Part shown: in pieces, positions 29,895 through 40,944 of the stretch | How positions within the stretch are numbered: position 1 is the stretch's first letter | Layout of the letters: each line of letters opens with the position of its first letter | DNA from: Perca fluviatilis | Taxonomy: Eukaryota; Chordata; Actinopteri; Perciformes; Percidae | DNA: 64,000 nucleotides | Assembly (NCBI RefSeq): GCF_010015445.1 | Contig: NC_053118.1 | Coordinates: forward strand, 5,039,781-5,103,780 | Direction: 5' to 3' | Position numbers and translations under genes: made by a program | The notes under the pieces: model-generated | What the model was told of the DNA's origin: nothing | The model's database searches: none | Seen by the model: the letters and a program-made list of their open reading frames with translations, nothing else

Positions 29895-31258
29895 CAGGGG
29901 CGCCATATAGGGGCGAAAATGACTGACAGGGGCCCCAAAAAATAGGTAAAAACTAATATAAAATTATTAAACCATCATCATTCAGTATATATTTCAAATA
30001 TAATAATAAAATTAATGATCTCTTTGTTTTTACTTGTTTTTGGCAGTAAAAGTCAAATATCCCCATTGACCAAAAAGTAAAGATCCATATTGACCGACCA
30101 CCCCCCTGTATCTGCATGAAATGGTTTTATCCTGCCTTAGCGCACTCTGTGACTGTGTTTAGTTGCAGTCAGTAGATGTGCCAGAACTACAGTAACCACA
30201 ATGTTGCCAAGTAACGTTAAATCAAAATCTGGTTTTCAAAAAGGGTGTCAAACTGTAACCCAGTTTTTCACCAAGAAAGCCTATAGTCTTTGAGTGGTAT
30301 TAACCTGTTGAGTTAATGTCCATAGTGAAATAAGCTAGCTAGCTACAGACTAGTGCTAGCCTACATTTAATCACCATTTAATCAGTGCAGGGAAACATTT
30401 AGCAAGATATTCATATTAAATCATTGTCCCTGCCCCTTTTAGCAGACTTAACAACAGATGAGTCAGCAGCACCCCAGTCTCCCCCTAACTGTGCCCCTCC
30501 CTGTCCCAGTGAAGAAGGTGAGCAACATTGTGTTCATTGACATGCCTGTTATTTGAGAGAGAAGTTTGGGTTTCCAGGAGTCCTTTGTTCTTATTCATAC
30601 CTTTTTTGATTTGAATTTGATGTCACTGGTACTGTTAGTTTGTTATGACCATATTCCAAACCTCAAAACCTTTTGATTTAGTGATCTGATTTGATCTGTT
30701 TTGTAGCACTATAATAACCCTGGTGTGGAAATTCCATTTTACATGTCCACTTTATTTTCTTGTTGGCATATATGTGCAGCTAAGTTAAAAAATATGCTGT
30801 TTTCATTGTTTTGAGAGGATGATGTTAATTTATTTTGATTGAAAAGTTAACATATATTTAAGTTTGTTCGTTTTTCTTTTTTTAAATCTTTCATTAATAA
30901 TAATAATAATAATAATAATTAATAATAATAATAATTTTGTTAAGAGAATTTTACATTTTGTCAAATTTTACAATAAAAATACATTGAGACTGTAAAAGAT
31001 GGCCTTCAGCACATTTTTTATGATTGCTTTAAATCTTGCATCAAATAGTGAACTGCATACTAGACTTGCATGCATGTACAAATCACCAGCAGTAAATATT
31101 GTGCTAGTACTAGTATTGAACTACAAGAACCTTTAATTAGAGTTATGTAAAGCTTTTTATGGGACAGTTAGGTCCTATAGATGTGGTGACAACAGCTGCG
31201 CAGAGGGGGCCCAATTAGATTTTTTGTCATGGGGCCCAAAATTCCTGGCGGTGCCCTG
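29895..31258 (+). mobile_element. hAT-like element with CAGGGGCGCC ends
   Basis: The left CAGGGGCGCCATATAGGGGC and right CCTGGCGGTGCCCTG are imperfect inverses, with GGGGCCC blocks inside both ends. The interior at 30200-30295 reads SNVKSKSGFQKGCQTVTQFF, resembling the N-terminus of hAT/ZMYM-type transposases. A second exon-like block (LTTDESAAPQSPPNCAPPCP, donor GGTGAGC) lies at 30446-30520. The rest of the gene is absent. No clear target duplication was found, so the edges are approximate. Confidence 0.6.
30895..30935. repeat. (AAT)n microsatellite
   Basis: Interrupted TAA/AAT repeat of about 40 bp inside the hAT-like element. Confidence 0.9.
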
Positions 31259-31720
31259 TCCATGTCCCTGTCGGAGGATCTTAAAAACTTTGCCAGTATG
31301 GTTCAGGGTCTGTCTCCTACTGCTGGCTGGCCAGTCTCTGTGCACGTTCAACTTGCATTTTCCCTCTCTCTCCAACAAATTCCGATTCAGCTACTCTAAA
31401 TAGTCTCGAACGATTCTCCATGTCTTCTATTTTTTCTCAGAGCAGGTCTACCTCTTTCACCCGCTTCTTGACCTCAACTATTCTGGTGATAAAGTGGAAT
31501 GTTTTGTCTCCATGAAAGCAATTGCGTGACAAATTTCTTTCAGGTCTTCCAAATTGGCTGAGATCTTTGTCACGCTGGAAACACACCGCACACAGAAATC
31601 GATGTGAGGCAGAGCTATTATAAATTTTTGCGCTGATGTTATCCAATCTGTCCCCTGCACTGGCGCAGGAGCAGTCTCTATTTCTTCCCGCGAGCCAGGC
31701 AAGAAATCACATACAGGAAG
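31259..31720 (-). pseudogene. L1-type ORF1 fragment (minus)
   Basis: On the minus strand, a heptad-rich segment (VEVKKRVKEVDLL, KIEDMENRSRLF) leads to ERAQRLA..SRRQTLNHTGKV and FKILRQG, the coiled-coil to RRM transition of L1/Tx1 ORF1. Frameshifts occur about every 100 bp. The downstream part is cut by the hAT-like element. Confidence 0.55.
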
Positions 31721-32196
31721 GCAGCAGTGCTACTTTACAAAATAAAATAATCTGGGTGCCTGGGTAATAATAATAATAATAATAATACATTTAATTTGTA
31801 ATGCACTTTATATTTACGCAAATCTCAAAGTGCTACATGATAGTGCTAAACATTATAAAAACACATGGAGAGCATGAAAAAAAAGAAGTAAATAAAAGGA
31901 AAAGGGCACAAGTTCACTGAAAAGCTCTCCTAAAAAGGTGGGTTTAAAGGCCACGTTTAAAAGCATCCACAGTCTGTGGGGTCCTCAGGTGGTCAGGGAG
32001 AGCATTCCACAGACTGGGAGCAGCTGAGCAGAAAGCCCGATCTCCCATTGTACAGAGCTTTGTCCTGGGAGGTTTCAAAAAATATGCTGAGGCAGATCGG
32101 AGGGTACGTGTTGAGGTCTGTGGGGTGAGGAGTTCCTTGAGGTAGGGGGGGGCTTCACCATGAATGCACTGGTGGGTAAGGAGGGAGACCTTGTAC

Positions 32197-33165
32197 TCAA
32201 CCCTGAGTGAGACAGGAAGCCAGTGGAGTGATTTGAGGATGGGGGTGATGTGGTCCTAGCAGCAGGATCCTAGCAGCGCTGTTTTGGATATACTGCAACT
32301 TCTGAAGGCTTTTCTCAGGGATCCCAGTGAGGAGCGCATTGCAGTAGTCCAGCCTGGAGGAGTCCGTGTCTGCAGGAGTGAGTGTGGGACGGAGTTTGGC
32401 GATGTTCCTGAGGTGAAAGAAGGAGGTCTTGCAGGGATGTTTGATGTGAGTCTCAAATGTCAGATGAGAGTCCATTTTAACACCCAGGTTAGTGGCTGAT
32501 GTTGAAAGTGGAATAGTTTGGCCGGAGAAGGTGATGCTGGTAATGTCAGATGATCGAACCTGGTGTGGGGGGCCGACTAGAATGGCTTCAGTCTTGGAGC
32601 TGTTTAGCTGCAGAAAGTTTTGCTTCATCCACGCCTTTATCTCCTCCAGGCAGGTGGTCAGAGTGGATGATGGCAGGGCAGCAAAGGGGGTTGGGTTTGC
32701 CTTGAGGTAGAGTTGAGTATCATCAGCATAGCAGTGGAATGAAATTCCATGCCGGCTGATGACATGGCCAAGGGGGAGCATGTAGAGAATAAACAGGGTG
32801 GGGCCGAGCACTGAGCCTTGAGGGACACCACATGTGACGTTGTGTGTCAGGGATTTAGCGTCATGCTCAGTTCTCCCGGTGAGGTAGGATGAGAACCACT
32901 CATGGACAGAGTCAGAAACACCGATGGTGGAAATTAGGCGGTGGAGGAGGATGTTATGGTCCACAGTGTCGAATGCTGCAGTCAAGTCCAGGAGGATAAG
33001 AAGAGATGGGGAGCCAGCGTCTGCAGTCATCCGTAGGTCATTTGTGACCCTGACCAGGGCTGTTTCTGTGCTGTGACCAGGGCGGAAACCAGATTGAAAT
33101 TTCTCGAACAGGTTGTTTTGTTTTAGATGGTCCTGAAGCTGTGCGGCAACTACTTTTTCCAGCAC
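32197..33165 (-). pseudogene. L2 reverse transcriptase region
   Basis: Minus-strand frame of 322 codons with the RT signatures GFRPGHSTETALV, DLTAAFDTVDH, GVPQGSVLGPTLF, CYADDTQLYL (the YADD catalytic pair) and SKTEAILVG, then HLRNIAKLRP and LDYCNALLTGIP. RT copies LINE RNA at the nicked target. It is in the same frame as the upstream 33214-34341 block, separated by a single TAA. The end (ASCLTQG then stop) reflects a frameshift; homologous residues resume in another frame and continue to about 31960. Confidence 0.85.
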
Positions 33166-33213
33166 CTTGGAAAGGAATGGAAGGTTGGAGATGGGCCTGT
33201 AGTTGGCAAAGAC

Positions 33214-34341
33214 TTAAGGGTCTAGGGTTGGGTTTTTGAGAAATGGCCTGATGACAGAGGTTTTCAGTGTTGATGGAACACAGCCAGCCTGGAGGGAGTG
33301 GTTAATGACCTTTGTGATGAGGGGACTTATGGCATGGAGGTTGGATTTTACCAGGGCTGTAGGAAAAGGGTCCAGAGCACAGGTGGATGGTTTCATCTTT
33401 TTGATGATGTCCTCAACCTCTTGCTGTGAGATGACAAAAAAACAGCTGAGAGGTTGGGAAATCCCAGGCTGTGGGTCCGCAGTCGGGACAGGCAGTGTGG
33501 AGAAACTGGATAACAGGGAGCGGATGGTGTCTACTTTTTTTCTGAAGAAGGTAATGAAATTGTTGCACCTCTCTTCTGTGGCTTCTGAATGAGAGTGAGT
33601 TTGCGGTTTGAGGATGTCATGTATGGTAGAAAAAAGTTGCTTGGAGTTGCCAGGGCTGTTGTTGATAATGTTGGAATAGAACTGTGAACGTGCATCTCTC
33701 AAGGACCTTGAATAGGACTTCTGATGTTCTCGGTAAGCCTGCCTATGAACAGTGAGTCCTGAGGCCATGAGGCGCCGCTCAAGGACACGCACAGCTGTTT
33801 TCATTTGCTGGAGTTCGTTGGTGTACCAGGGGGCTGTGCGTAAGAAGCTGACAGTTCTAGTTTTGACAGGGGCATGGAGATCTAAGAGACTGCTCAGAGA
33901 TTGGTTGTAGAAGTCAACCGACTCAGTGACTGAAGAAAAATCAGCAGAGGAGAGATGTTGGAGGTCTATGGTCAAGGTGTCCGGGTTGATCTTTTTCAGA
34001 TCCCTATAGCAGATTTGACGCTTGTCTTTGGTGTGTGGGAAAAGGAGTGACAACTCCATTGAGATGGCCTTGTGGTCAGACACACCCAGATCATACGTCA
34101 GAAGGTTGCTAATAGGGGCGGAGTTGGAAATGACCAGGTCCAGTGTGTGCCCCCTGGAATGTGTGGGGACATCAACATGTTGTTGGAGGTTGAGGCAGTC
34201 CAGTAGTTGCAGAAACTCAGCTGCAAAGTGGCAGGAGGGGTTGTCTACATGAATATTAATATCTCCAAGTATAATAATGTTGGCAGAGGTGGTGCAAAGT
34301 GTTGTGAGAAGGTCGTGTATCTCTGAGATTGAGGCATTCAA
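33214..34341 (-). pseudogene. L2 apurinic-type endonuclease, C-terminal part, and linker
   Basis: 375 codons: ILGDINIHVDNPS (catalytic Asp/Asn strand), VPTHSRGHTLDLVISN, LGVSDHKAISMEL (SDH motif), then the L2 linker VKTRTVSFLRTAPWY, VLERRLMASGLTVHRQAY and YSNIINNSPGNSKQLF. The endonuclease nicks target DNA to prime reverse transcription. It ends NPTLDP followed by TAA where relatives have a sense codon before NYRPISNLPF. Confidence 0.85.
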
Positions 34342-34387
34342 ATGAGGACAGTGTAGGCAGGGGGAGGGGGGACAGTTCCAAGTTCTG

Positions 34388-34738
34388 TCAGTGGATGACA
34401 GCTAGGCCGCCACCACGACCAGTGCTGCGGGCTCTCTCCAGATAGCTGTAACCGGGGGGACAGACTTCATTAAGCGCTGAGTAAACCCCTGGCTGGTGCC
34501 ATGTTTCTGTTAGGCACATGAAGTCTAATTCCTTGTCCATGATGTGGTCTTGTATGAAGGATGCTTTATTTGTGAGGGATTGTGTATTGAAAAGTTCTAT
34601 TTTGAGTGTTGATGCTGTGGTGAATCTCTGTAGAGGCCGTAGTACACTGGAATCCACTACAGGTTTTCTGGCCTGCTTGGTGTGGCGAGATCTCGCGGTG
34701 TTTCCCATGCTGGTCAGTTGAGCGTGCAGAGATCTCAC
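34388..34738 (-). pseudogene. L2 endonuclease N-terminal part
   Basis: Minus-strand frame of 116 codons including IELFNTQSLTNKASFIQDHI (first catalytic Asn) and MCLTETWHQPG (catalytic Glu), ending TGRGGGLAVIH before a stop. The next segment (LSPLPLPTLSSFECLN) is in another frame. Upstream on the minus strand, 34892-35083 reads MKLKYSIPQLLTL and IPTCISAIKELGLQR, typical of the 5' region of Maui-like L2s. Confidence 0.75.
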
Positions 34739-35440
34739 GATGTTTCCCGTGTTGCTAGCACCGAGAGCGACAGTGCTCTGATGACGCGGCAGGCGTGCGA
34801 CAGTGGTCCAGATGGATGGAATGTTTGAAGCAGGCTGGCCAGGCTGATGGTAAATAAACTTTCGACGGGAACTTCTGTGGATGTAACGCGGTCAGCGCTG
34901 AAGTCCGAGTTCTTTGATGGCTGAAATGCACGTTGGAATGGAGCGGTTGTTGAGAGTTAGCAGCTGTGGGATAGAGTACTTGAGCTTCATGCCAGTCGCC
35001 GAAAGTGTTAGCCTGGAGCTAGCCGTTAGCCAAACACAGAGATGGAAGACTGTCAGGCTCAGGGAGAAGATGGTCCATATCATGGCAGTGGGGTGCAGTG
35101 GGGTGCACGAGGCACGGAGGACTGACTGGAAGCAGCTGACAGCTAGCTACCAACTGCAGAGATATCGGCTCGAGGCAAAACCGGACCGGGGACAGCTAGA
35201 TGGCTGCCCCAGGAGAAAAGTTAAACCTTGTAGCAGCGCTGGAATGATGGAGAAATCCAGGTGTTCACCACTGACAGCGGAGGGTGACCAACTATCCGCT
35301 GATGTTTGGAGGAGATGTCAGTAGGTGAGTGAAGCCTTCAATTCCATATCAATCCGTGTAAAAACTCAGAGAAATACTATTCAGAACGAGAAAAAAACGT
35401 CGGAGAAGCGGCGAGCAACAGATGCCAGCGTCCTCTCCCT

Positions 35441-35655
35441 TCTCCCTTCTCCCTGGGTAGCTCACCTGGTGGAGCTTAGACAGGTCAGAACCGAACACGC
35501 GACCGCTGCACAGAGGCTCAGTCCTCACCACAGCGGCCGCGAGTTTGGTTCCGACCTGCGGCATGTCATTCCCCCTCTCTCTCCCCGTTCATGTCTAAGC
35601 TATCCTATCGAATAAAAGCCTAAAATGCCCCCCAAAAAAATCATCTTTGCAAAAT
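35441..35655 (+). mobile_element. tRNA-derived SINE
   Basis: An A-box-like TAGCTCACCTGG at about 35458 and a B-box-like GTTTGGTTCCGACC at about 35544 mark a pol III promoter. The body CATGTCATTCCCCCTCTCTC, then TAAGCTATCCTATCGAATAA and CCTAAAATGCCCC, is a common teleost SINE body, with an A-rich tail. It abuts the 5' end of the L2. Confidence 0.75.
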
Positions 35656-35792
35656 TATTTTTTTCTTCAAAATAACACACCCAGGTTTAAGGTGATTTTG
35701 TCTACAGCGAGACACGCTATCAGGCACACGGAAAGAGAGACCAACGGACAGACAGATAGACAGACAAAGTGACACACACAACCACACTCATG

Positions 35793-35805
<13 letters not shown>

Positions 35806-35836
<31 letters not shown>
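35806..35836. repeat. (GA)n microsatellite
   Basis: GAGAGA tract with few interruptions, next to the L1 fragment. Confidence 0.9.
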
Positions 35837-35837
35837 C

Positions 35838-36309
35838 ATTCAGTGGAGATTTTGCATCGTCTCCATCTTTCGAAGGCCAAGCTATCTAAAATGTGCCCAA
35901 ATATAAATCCTCTATGTGACCGATGTGGGATATTTCCTGCCTCGTTGGGGCACATGTTGTGGTTATGCCCAAAGTTATCCAGTTTCTGGGACTCAATATT
36001 TAAAACTTTGTCTGATATTCTGTGACACACGGTTAAACACAACCCAATGTTGGCTGTATTTGGAGTACCAGGAGAGGACAGTCCTCTTACAGGAGCTCTT
36101 CTCTCTGTAGCAAGATTCATAATCCTTCTAGCGCGTAGATTAATTCTATTGAACTGGAAACAGGCACAATCTCCTACTTTCACTATGTTGATCAAAGATG
36201 TTATGCAGCACCTAAAACTAGAAAAACTCAGATATACATTGTGTGGTTCCATTGAAACATTGTATAAGACTTGGCAACCCTTCATTGATATAGTCAAAGC
36301 TAGGCAATA
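35838..36309 (+). pseudogene. L1-type ORF2 C-terminal fragment
   Basis: EILHRLHLSKAKLSKM, NPLCDRCGIFPASLGHMLWL (the C-x2-C...H-x4-C zinc-knuckle-like motif of L1 ORF2), CPKLSSFWDSIFKTLSDIL, then after a stop and frame change LAVFGVPGED, LLNWKQAQSP and TLYKTWQPFIDIV, close to the natural ORF2 end. 5'-truncated; one frame break at about 36025. Confidence 0.8.
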
Positions 36310-36310
36310 A

Positions 36311-36960
36311 ATATCCCCTTGGCTCTTAGCTTAACTCTTGGCTATGATAGCTACTTGAGTGTGATGTCAATCACCCTCAGCTGACTGTGAGTCTCCACCG
36401 TTGCTAGGTTACCTATGCGCATGCGTAATAGCTGTTTAACTCTTGAACTGCAGCTCTGCTCGCTCCACTGTGGTGTCAGGTTACAGCCTGTTGATACATA
36501 CTCATTACTATGGAGAGAACCTCGGCAAATCGTTATTTTGTGGAAAAAATACATTTTGGAATATTAGATTGTATGAGATCGGCAATCGATTAGTGTGGAC
36601 TTCCGGAAAACAGTAAATCAACAGATTAACTTTTAACTTTTATGCCTTTCTGTCACACCTACTGCAGTCAAATTCACTGTGTTCCCTCGGAAGGAATAAT
36701 TGCACAAGGCTAAGCACTTGTAATGGCATTTCGAACATGTTTAGAGGCTAAAAACATGTTTAAAACTTTAAGCCCTGTTTTAGCCTGTTGGGTGCAAAAT
36801 CTAGCAGGAGGATAACTCGGTGTAGGCAGCACCGATTATTTTCTTATTAGTTTTTCTTGCTACTTACAGTCCAAACATCTACTTCATTTGAAAGCCAAAT
36901 GTTTCATGGCTTTCAAATGAAGTTCCAAATGAGCTGGGTTTTTGACAAATTTTGCAATTA
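36311..36960. other. No supported feature
   Basis: No exon, repeat end or RNA gene recognised. A short self-complementary phrase, CTTTCAAATGAAG near 36886-36922, repeats around ATGTTTCATGGC. Confidence 0.35.
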
Positions 36961-36961
36961 C

Positions 36962-37461
36962 CAGTGTTTCCCATATATAGTTTCTACTTGGGTGCCCCGC
37001 CGAGACTACGATGTGAAGTTGCGCGCCACGTGCATGACACAGTGTCATCGACGATTCAGGAGTTAGGGAGACAGTGTTGAGATTTATAATGACATGTAAC
37101 TGTCTGTATGGGTCACATAGTTTATAGTTTAAGGTTAAGTTGTTAATCATTACATTTGGGCACCGGGTAATCAGGTATTTTATCTGCTGAACCATAACAT
37201 TTATTTGACAAACCAACCACAGGACATCAAAGGCTACACTTCATCTGTATCATCTTTTAGTCTGGTTTGTTTAATATGTAAATAGTTATTTATTTTTCAA
37301 TTATTTATTAATGTTATGTAGTAATTGTTTAAAAAAAAAAAAGAAAGTTCATAACCTTTGTTTGACTAGTTTATTACTGAAACCCAGCCATCACACACCG
37401 CGCCATCACTTCCTGTACCACCCACCACCACAATTAAATTCTCAACCTGTGGGAAACACTT
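36962..37461. mobile_element. hAT non-autonomous element (CAGTGTTTCCC ends), 500 bp
   Basis: Left CAGTGTTTCCCATATATAG and right AACCTGTGGGAAACACT are inverse CAGTGTTTCCC termini. Both halves recur near 24.0-24.8 kb. No clear target duplication. A poly-A tract (37330-37342) lies inside. Confidence 0.7.
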
Positions 37462-37605
37462 GTTACAGTGGTACAGTCCTCATCTTTAGTGAAATATTTC
37501 TACACCCTTGATGAATGTGTAGAAATATATTGGGTTTAGAATAAGAATGTCCTGTAGCCTGGGATGGCCTCGCTGTCTCCTCCTGTCTGGCATGTGTAAG
37601 CTAAG

Positions 37606-38346
37606 CAGCCCGGTCTCATGGAAGTTTGTGTAAATGTGACGTTATTTGAATCTATTGATACGTGTTCACGGAGACGTTTTTGTCGTTTTTTACGTGGTGG
37701 ACAACACGAAAATGTGAACTAATGTATTTCAATGGGAAGCATATATCGTTACCACAGCACGAAATTGTAGGGAGTAATATAAAAAGCCGAAAATCCGCGT
37801 AGGGAGGTTGGTCGGGGTGGTTGATGGGTCAAACAACACAGGACTTTCACCCGGGTGAGCGGGGATCGCGTCCCGTTTGCGGCGCTTTGTTTCCCGGGGA
37901 TGGCGTCCCTGCGTGTGGCGTTTTGTCCCGCGTGTTACTGTGGCGCGTCTCCCGGCGTTTAAGGCGCCTTTCCCCAGCGTTTAAAGCCTTTCTCCCCCGC
38001 TTTAAGGCCCTCTTTCCGCGTTTAAAGGCGCCCTTTCTCCGGCGTTTAAGGCGCCCTTTCCCCGTAAGTTTTTTCCTAAACCCAACCTCCGCCATCCCGT
38101 TATTGTGGGGCGTCCCCAGCGGGCCGCCTCGCGGGCCGTCTCGCGGGCGCCTCCCAGCTTATGGAGCGTCCTTTTCAGCCGCCTCCCGGCTGGTCCCCAG
38201 CAGGCAGCCTCGCGGGCGCCTCCCGGCTTATGGAGTGACCTTTTCGGCAGTTACACGTAAAAAACGAGAAAAACGTCTCCGTGAACACGTATCAATAGAT
38301 TAAGAATAACGTGTACATTTACACGAACTGCCGTGAGACCGGGTTG
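37606..38346. mobile_element. Non-autonomous hAT-like element inside the 5' LTR, 741 bp
   Basis: Inverted ends CAGCCCGGTCTCATGGAAGT and the inverse of CAACCCGGTCTCACGGCAGT. Flanks AGCTAAG (37599-37605) and AGATAAG (38347-38353) match the uninterrupted 3' LTR, proving insertion. The interior has a tRNA-Glu-like block at 37805-37880 and GC-rich GGCGTTTAAGGCGCC-type repeats at 37950-38072. Interior similarity to the 7096-7692 element suggests a common family or capture. Confidence 0.8.
37805..37880 (+). other. tRNA-Glu-like block, second copy
   Basis: GGACTTTCACCCGGG repeats the anticodon-arm pattern (TTC) seen at 7265-7338, followed by GGGGATCGCGTCCC in the T-arm position. D-arm GGTGGTTGATGGG. 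Degenerate and probably not a tRNA gene. Confidence 0.45.
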
Positions 38347-38843
38347 AGATAAGACGGGTTCAAATTTAGTGGAGCAAAAGTGCTCCTCATTTGTTTAATA
38401 AACAATTGGAACAGAATGCACCTAATAAAATCTCTTAAAGGAACAGACAATCTCTAGCGCGCAACTGCTCTATCTTCTCGGAGACAGAAAGTCTGAGTGA
38501 TATCCAACCAATTGGCGGCCCACACGCAATGGCGGAAGGAGGAACCTGAAGATGAATAAAAGAATAGGGAAAAGGAAGGCCAGACCCGGAAAGACTTTGT
38601 TGGTGGTTAGGGAGAGAAAGTCTCGAAGGAGCGGCTGATCCATATGCATATGAAAGATCTGTTTGCAATATCATTTTACTAAAGATTGTTATAGTTTAAC
38701 TGAACGAATCCTGAGTATTCATTTCTTGGTCTGCCTTTCAACGAACACAATAAGTAAAGGGGAAACTTTGAGAAGTGACCGGTGGTTCTTAAAAGACTCT
38801 GGCTTTTTGAGCCAGAGTAGAATCGGTCGCTTTTTTTCCTACA

Positions 38844-38861
38844 TGGTGACCCCCGACGTGA
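38844..38861 (+). promoter_or_regulatory. Primer-binding site, tRNA-Trp type with an extra C
   Basis: TGGTGACCCCCGACGTGA directly follows the 5' LTR. The site used by tRNA-Trp-primed retroviruses is TGGTGACCCCGACGTGA; this copy has five Cs instead of four. The tRNA 3' end would prime minus-strand DNA synthesis here. Confidence 0.75.
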
Positions 38862-39123
38862 GGTAAAGACCAGGAAACCAACAACGGAAGCCAACCAGAA
38901 CTTTTTGGCTGGACTTCACACACTCAGACTCTTCTCTCCGGATCCAAATGGTGCACCAAAATTAAAGGTAAGAGAATTCCTGTTTTGTCTTTAAGAAAGA
39001 CGAAAATTCTCACATTCGGACCTCAAAACTAAATTTCTTTTGGATCTGTGAGGGTAAGACATCTTGGGTTTTAATTAAAAATTGGGCTAACCAGAACTGT
39101 AAGTGATATTGCACGCAGAGACA

Positions 39124-39285
39124 GACGCCTCGAGTCAAGGAGTGTCGCCTGGCAAAAACTGAGATGCCTCGAGTGAGGAGTGTCGTCCAGTAAAAAGACA
39201 CCTCGAGTGAGGAGTGTTGTCTAATAATAATGTATTGCCTGTGATTACAAAGTAAAGACATCTCGCGTAGAAAGAGCTGTCTAAA
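39124..39285 (+). repeat. Leader repeats GACGCCTCGAGTGAGGAGTGTCGTC
   Basis: Imperfect units at 39124, 39163, 39197 and a degenerate one at 39257, spaced 34-60 bp, in the untranslated leader after the primer-binding site. Each contains the palindrome CCTCGAG or its derivative. The next 800 bp carries a looser GCAGTGTATTAATGT repeat (about 39492, 39530 and 39564). Confidence 0.75.
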
Positions 39286-40078
39286 GTTGACTGGAAAACT
39301 GGGTTTTGAGATATGGTCTAAGAGTGACACCTGTTGGAGAATTGGTGTCACTATATAAAATAAAAATAAAAAATCAGAAGTGCATAAAGTAAATTGGGGA
39401 CACGCAGTAAAGGTAAAAAACAAAAATGCAAAAGTGATCTCACAGGGTGATTTGCCCATAGCGATCCAGTCTCGAAAACCCAGGTGAAAAGCAGTGTATT
39501 AATGTATTTGGTGTGATGATTTTAATGTGTGCAGTGTATTAATGTGTTTGGCGTGATGATATGAGCAGTGTATTAATTTGTGTGGCAAATGTTGGTCTAG
39601 GTTGGGTTAGGAGATTGTTAGCGTGTTGGTTTAATGGTGGCAAGGCTTGGCTTGGTGTTATAGTTTGAGGCTGTGGCAACCGTGTGGATTAAATAGTTGG
39701 ATTGTTATAATAAACGGTGACAATTAGATTGTGACAGTTTCACGGAGAAAGGAGTCAAAATAGAGAGAGTACTCCTAGGAGACCGACGCGTAGGAGTTTT
39801 AATAAATTATATAAAAATAATATAATATAATAATCAACATACTTGGTGGGACAAAAACGCTATGTAGTGGATCTAGAAAATATAATAATATAAAATCCTA
39901 GGTATATTAAAGGGGGTAAACAATTATTGGGAAAAATAGTCAGGAAAGCTGACAGTGAAATCCAAACGCAGGGAGAGTGTGAAGTGGGTCGCACAGCTGC
40001 GGACTGGATCAAATTACGTTTTTTTTTGTTTTTTCACTGAGGAAAAGTAGGGAAAACTTTATTGACATAACCCTACAG

Positions 40079-40082
<4 letters not shown>

Positions 40083-40167
<85 letters not shown>
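40083..40167. repeat. (CA)n microsatellite, 85 bp
   Basis: Uninterrupted CA repeat of about 42 units, abutting the hAT target duplication. Confidence 0.95.
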
Positions 40168-40169
<2 letters not shown>

Positions 40170-40173
40170 CTGT

Positions 40174-40801
40174 TAGGCCTGTCACGATAACAAATTTTGC
40201 TGGACGATAAATTGTCCCAGAAATTATTGCGATAAACGATAATATTGTCATCGAGAGACCATTTGCATCTAATATAATGATAATGGCATAATAATACAGG
40301 TACATCTTTTCAAAGATCAATACACTAAAGAATATTTAACACTGGAACTGGAAGACATTTTAAATATCCACAATGTCTTTGATATCCTTTGGTATGTCGT
40401 CTTTCACGCTGATGTACAGTTGTGGAATTGCCGTTTGTGACACGTAAGTTCTCAGACTACAGACTCTGTACTACATTTTACAATTATTTATCACTAAATA
40501 TTAAATTTAATTTGCAAAGTGCTGCGGGAAACCCTGCTCCAACTCTCAACTAGCGTTTGTCAGTCTCTGTCTCTCTCTCTCTCTCGGCCTGGAGTCCCGC
40601 CCCCACAAAGACCATGCGACTGACAGGGTTCACTCCTCGTTACGCTAAGGAACCGAGAGTGGTCCTCCAGTCTCTTTGGTAGAGAGAGACGAGGAAAACA
40701 AACAAGCATGCAAATGGAAATTATCGCGGCCGGAAAAATTATCGAGCTCATTTTTTTTTATCGTGCGATAACTCGATTTATTGACTATCGCGACAGGCCT
40801 A
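40174..40801. mobile_element. hAT-type MITE, TAGGCCTGTCACGATA ends, 628 bp
   Basis: TAGGCCTGTCACGATA at 40174 and TATCGCGACAGGCCTA ending at 40801 are inverted. The exact 8-bp duplication ACCCCTGT is at 40166-40173 and 40802-40809. No transposase. It is inserted in the ERV-like interior at the edge of the CA repeat. Confidence 0.9.
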
Positions 40802-40944
40802 ACCCCTGTTAAGATAGAGCACTAGAGGTGTAGACAGGACGACAGCCAGCAAGCAACTAGCTCAAATTTCACGCATACACACACACCCTCTCACCGAGAG
40901 AGGAGGAGTCCAAGAAGTTTTGAGCATACACATAGCGGTTTCAC

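Larger units (their letters stand above)
31765..35437 (-). mobile_element. L2 (Maui-like) LINE, near full length
   Basis: The 3' end, with an (ATT)n tail preceded by a terminal block shared with the second L2 (GTGCATTA..AATTAAATGTATT), is at 31765-31830. The endonuclease and reverse transcriptase lie at 34738-32197. The probable 5' region extends to about 35437, where a SINE begins. At about 3.7 kb it is close to the expected length. Few disruptions: one in-frame stop between the endonuclease and RT parts, one frameshift near the ORF start and decay of the last 100 codons. Confidence 0.8.
37518..38843 (+). repeat. 5' LTR of the ERV-like element, interrupted
   Basis: Starts TGTAGAAATATATTGGG, ends TTTTTCCTACA. 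The 741-bp element at 37606-38346 is inserted 88 bp from the start. The rest aligns with the 3' LTR with few differences (an 8-bp CGGTGTCA present only in the 3' copy). A GAATAAAAGAATAGG segment could be the TATA or polyadenylation signal. Confidence 0.85.

Noticed and set aside
35788..36297. 169-codon minus-strand frame
   Set aside because: Antisense shadow of the L1 ORF2 C-terminal fragment and the GA repeat.
37821..38303. 160-codon open frame rich in Arg/Pro/Gly
   Set aside because: Produced by GC-rich tandem repeats inside a non-autonomous element; no domain.
40009..40320. 103-codon minus-strand frame with a Cys-Val run
   Set aside because: Translation of the CA microsatellite.
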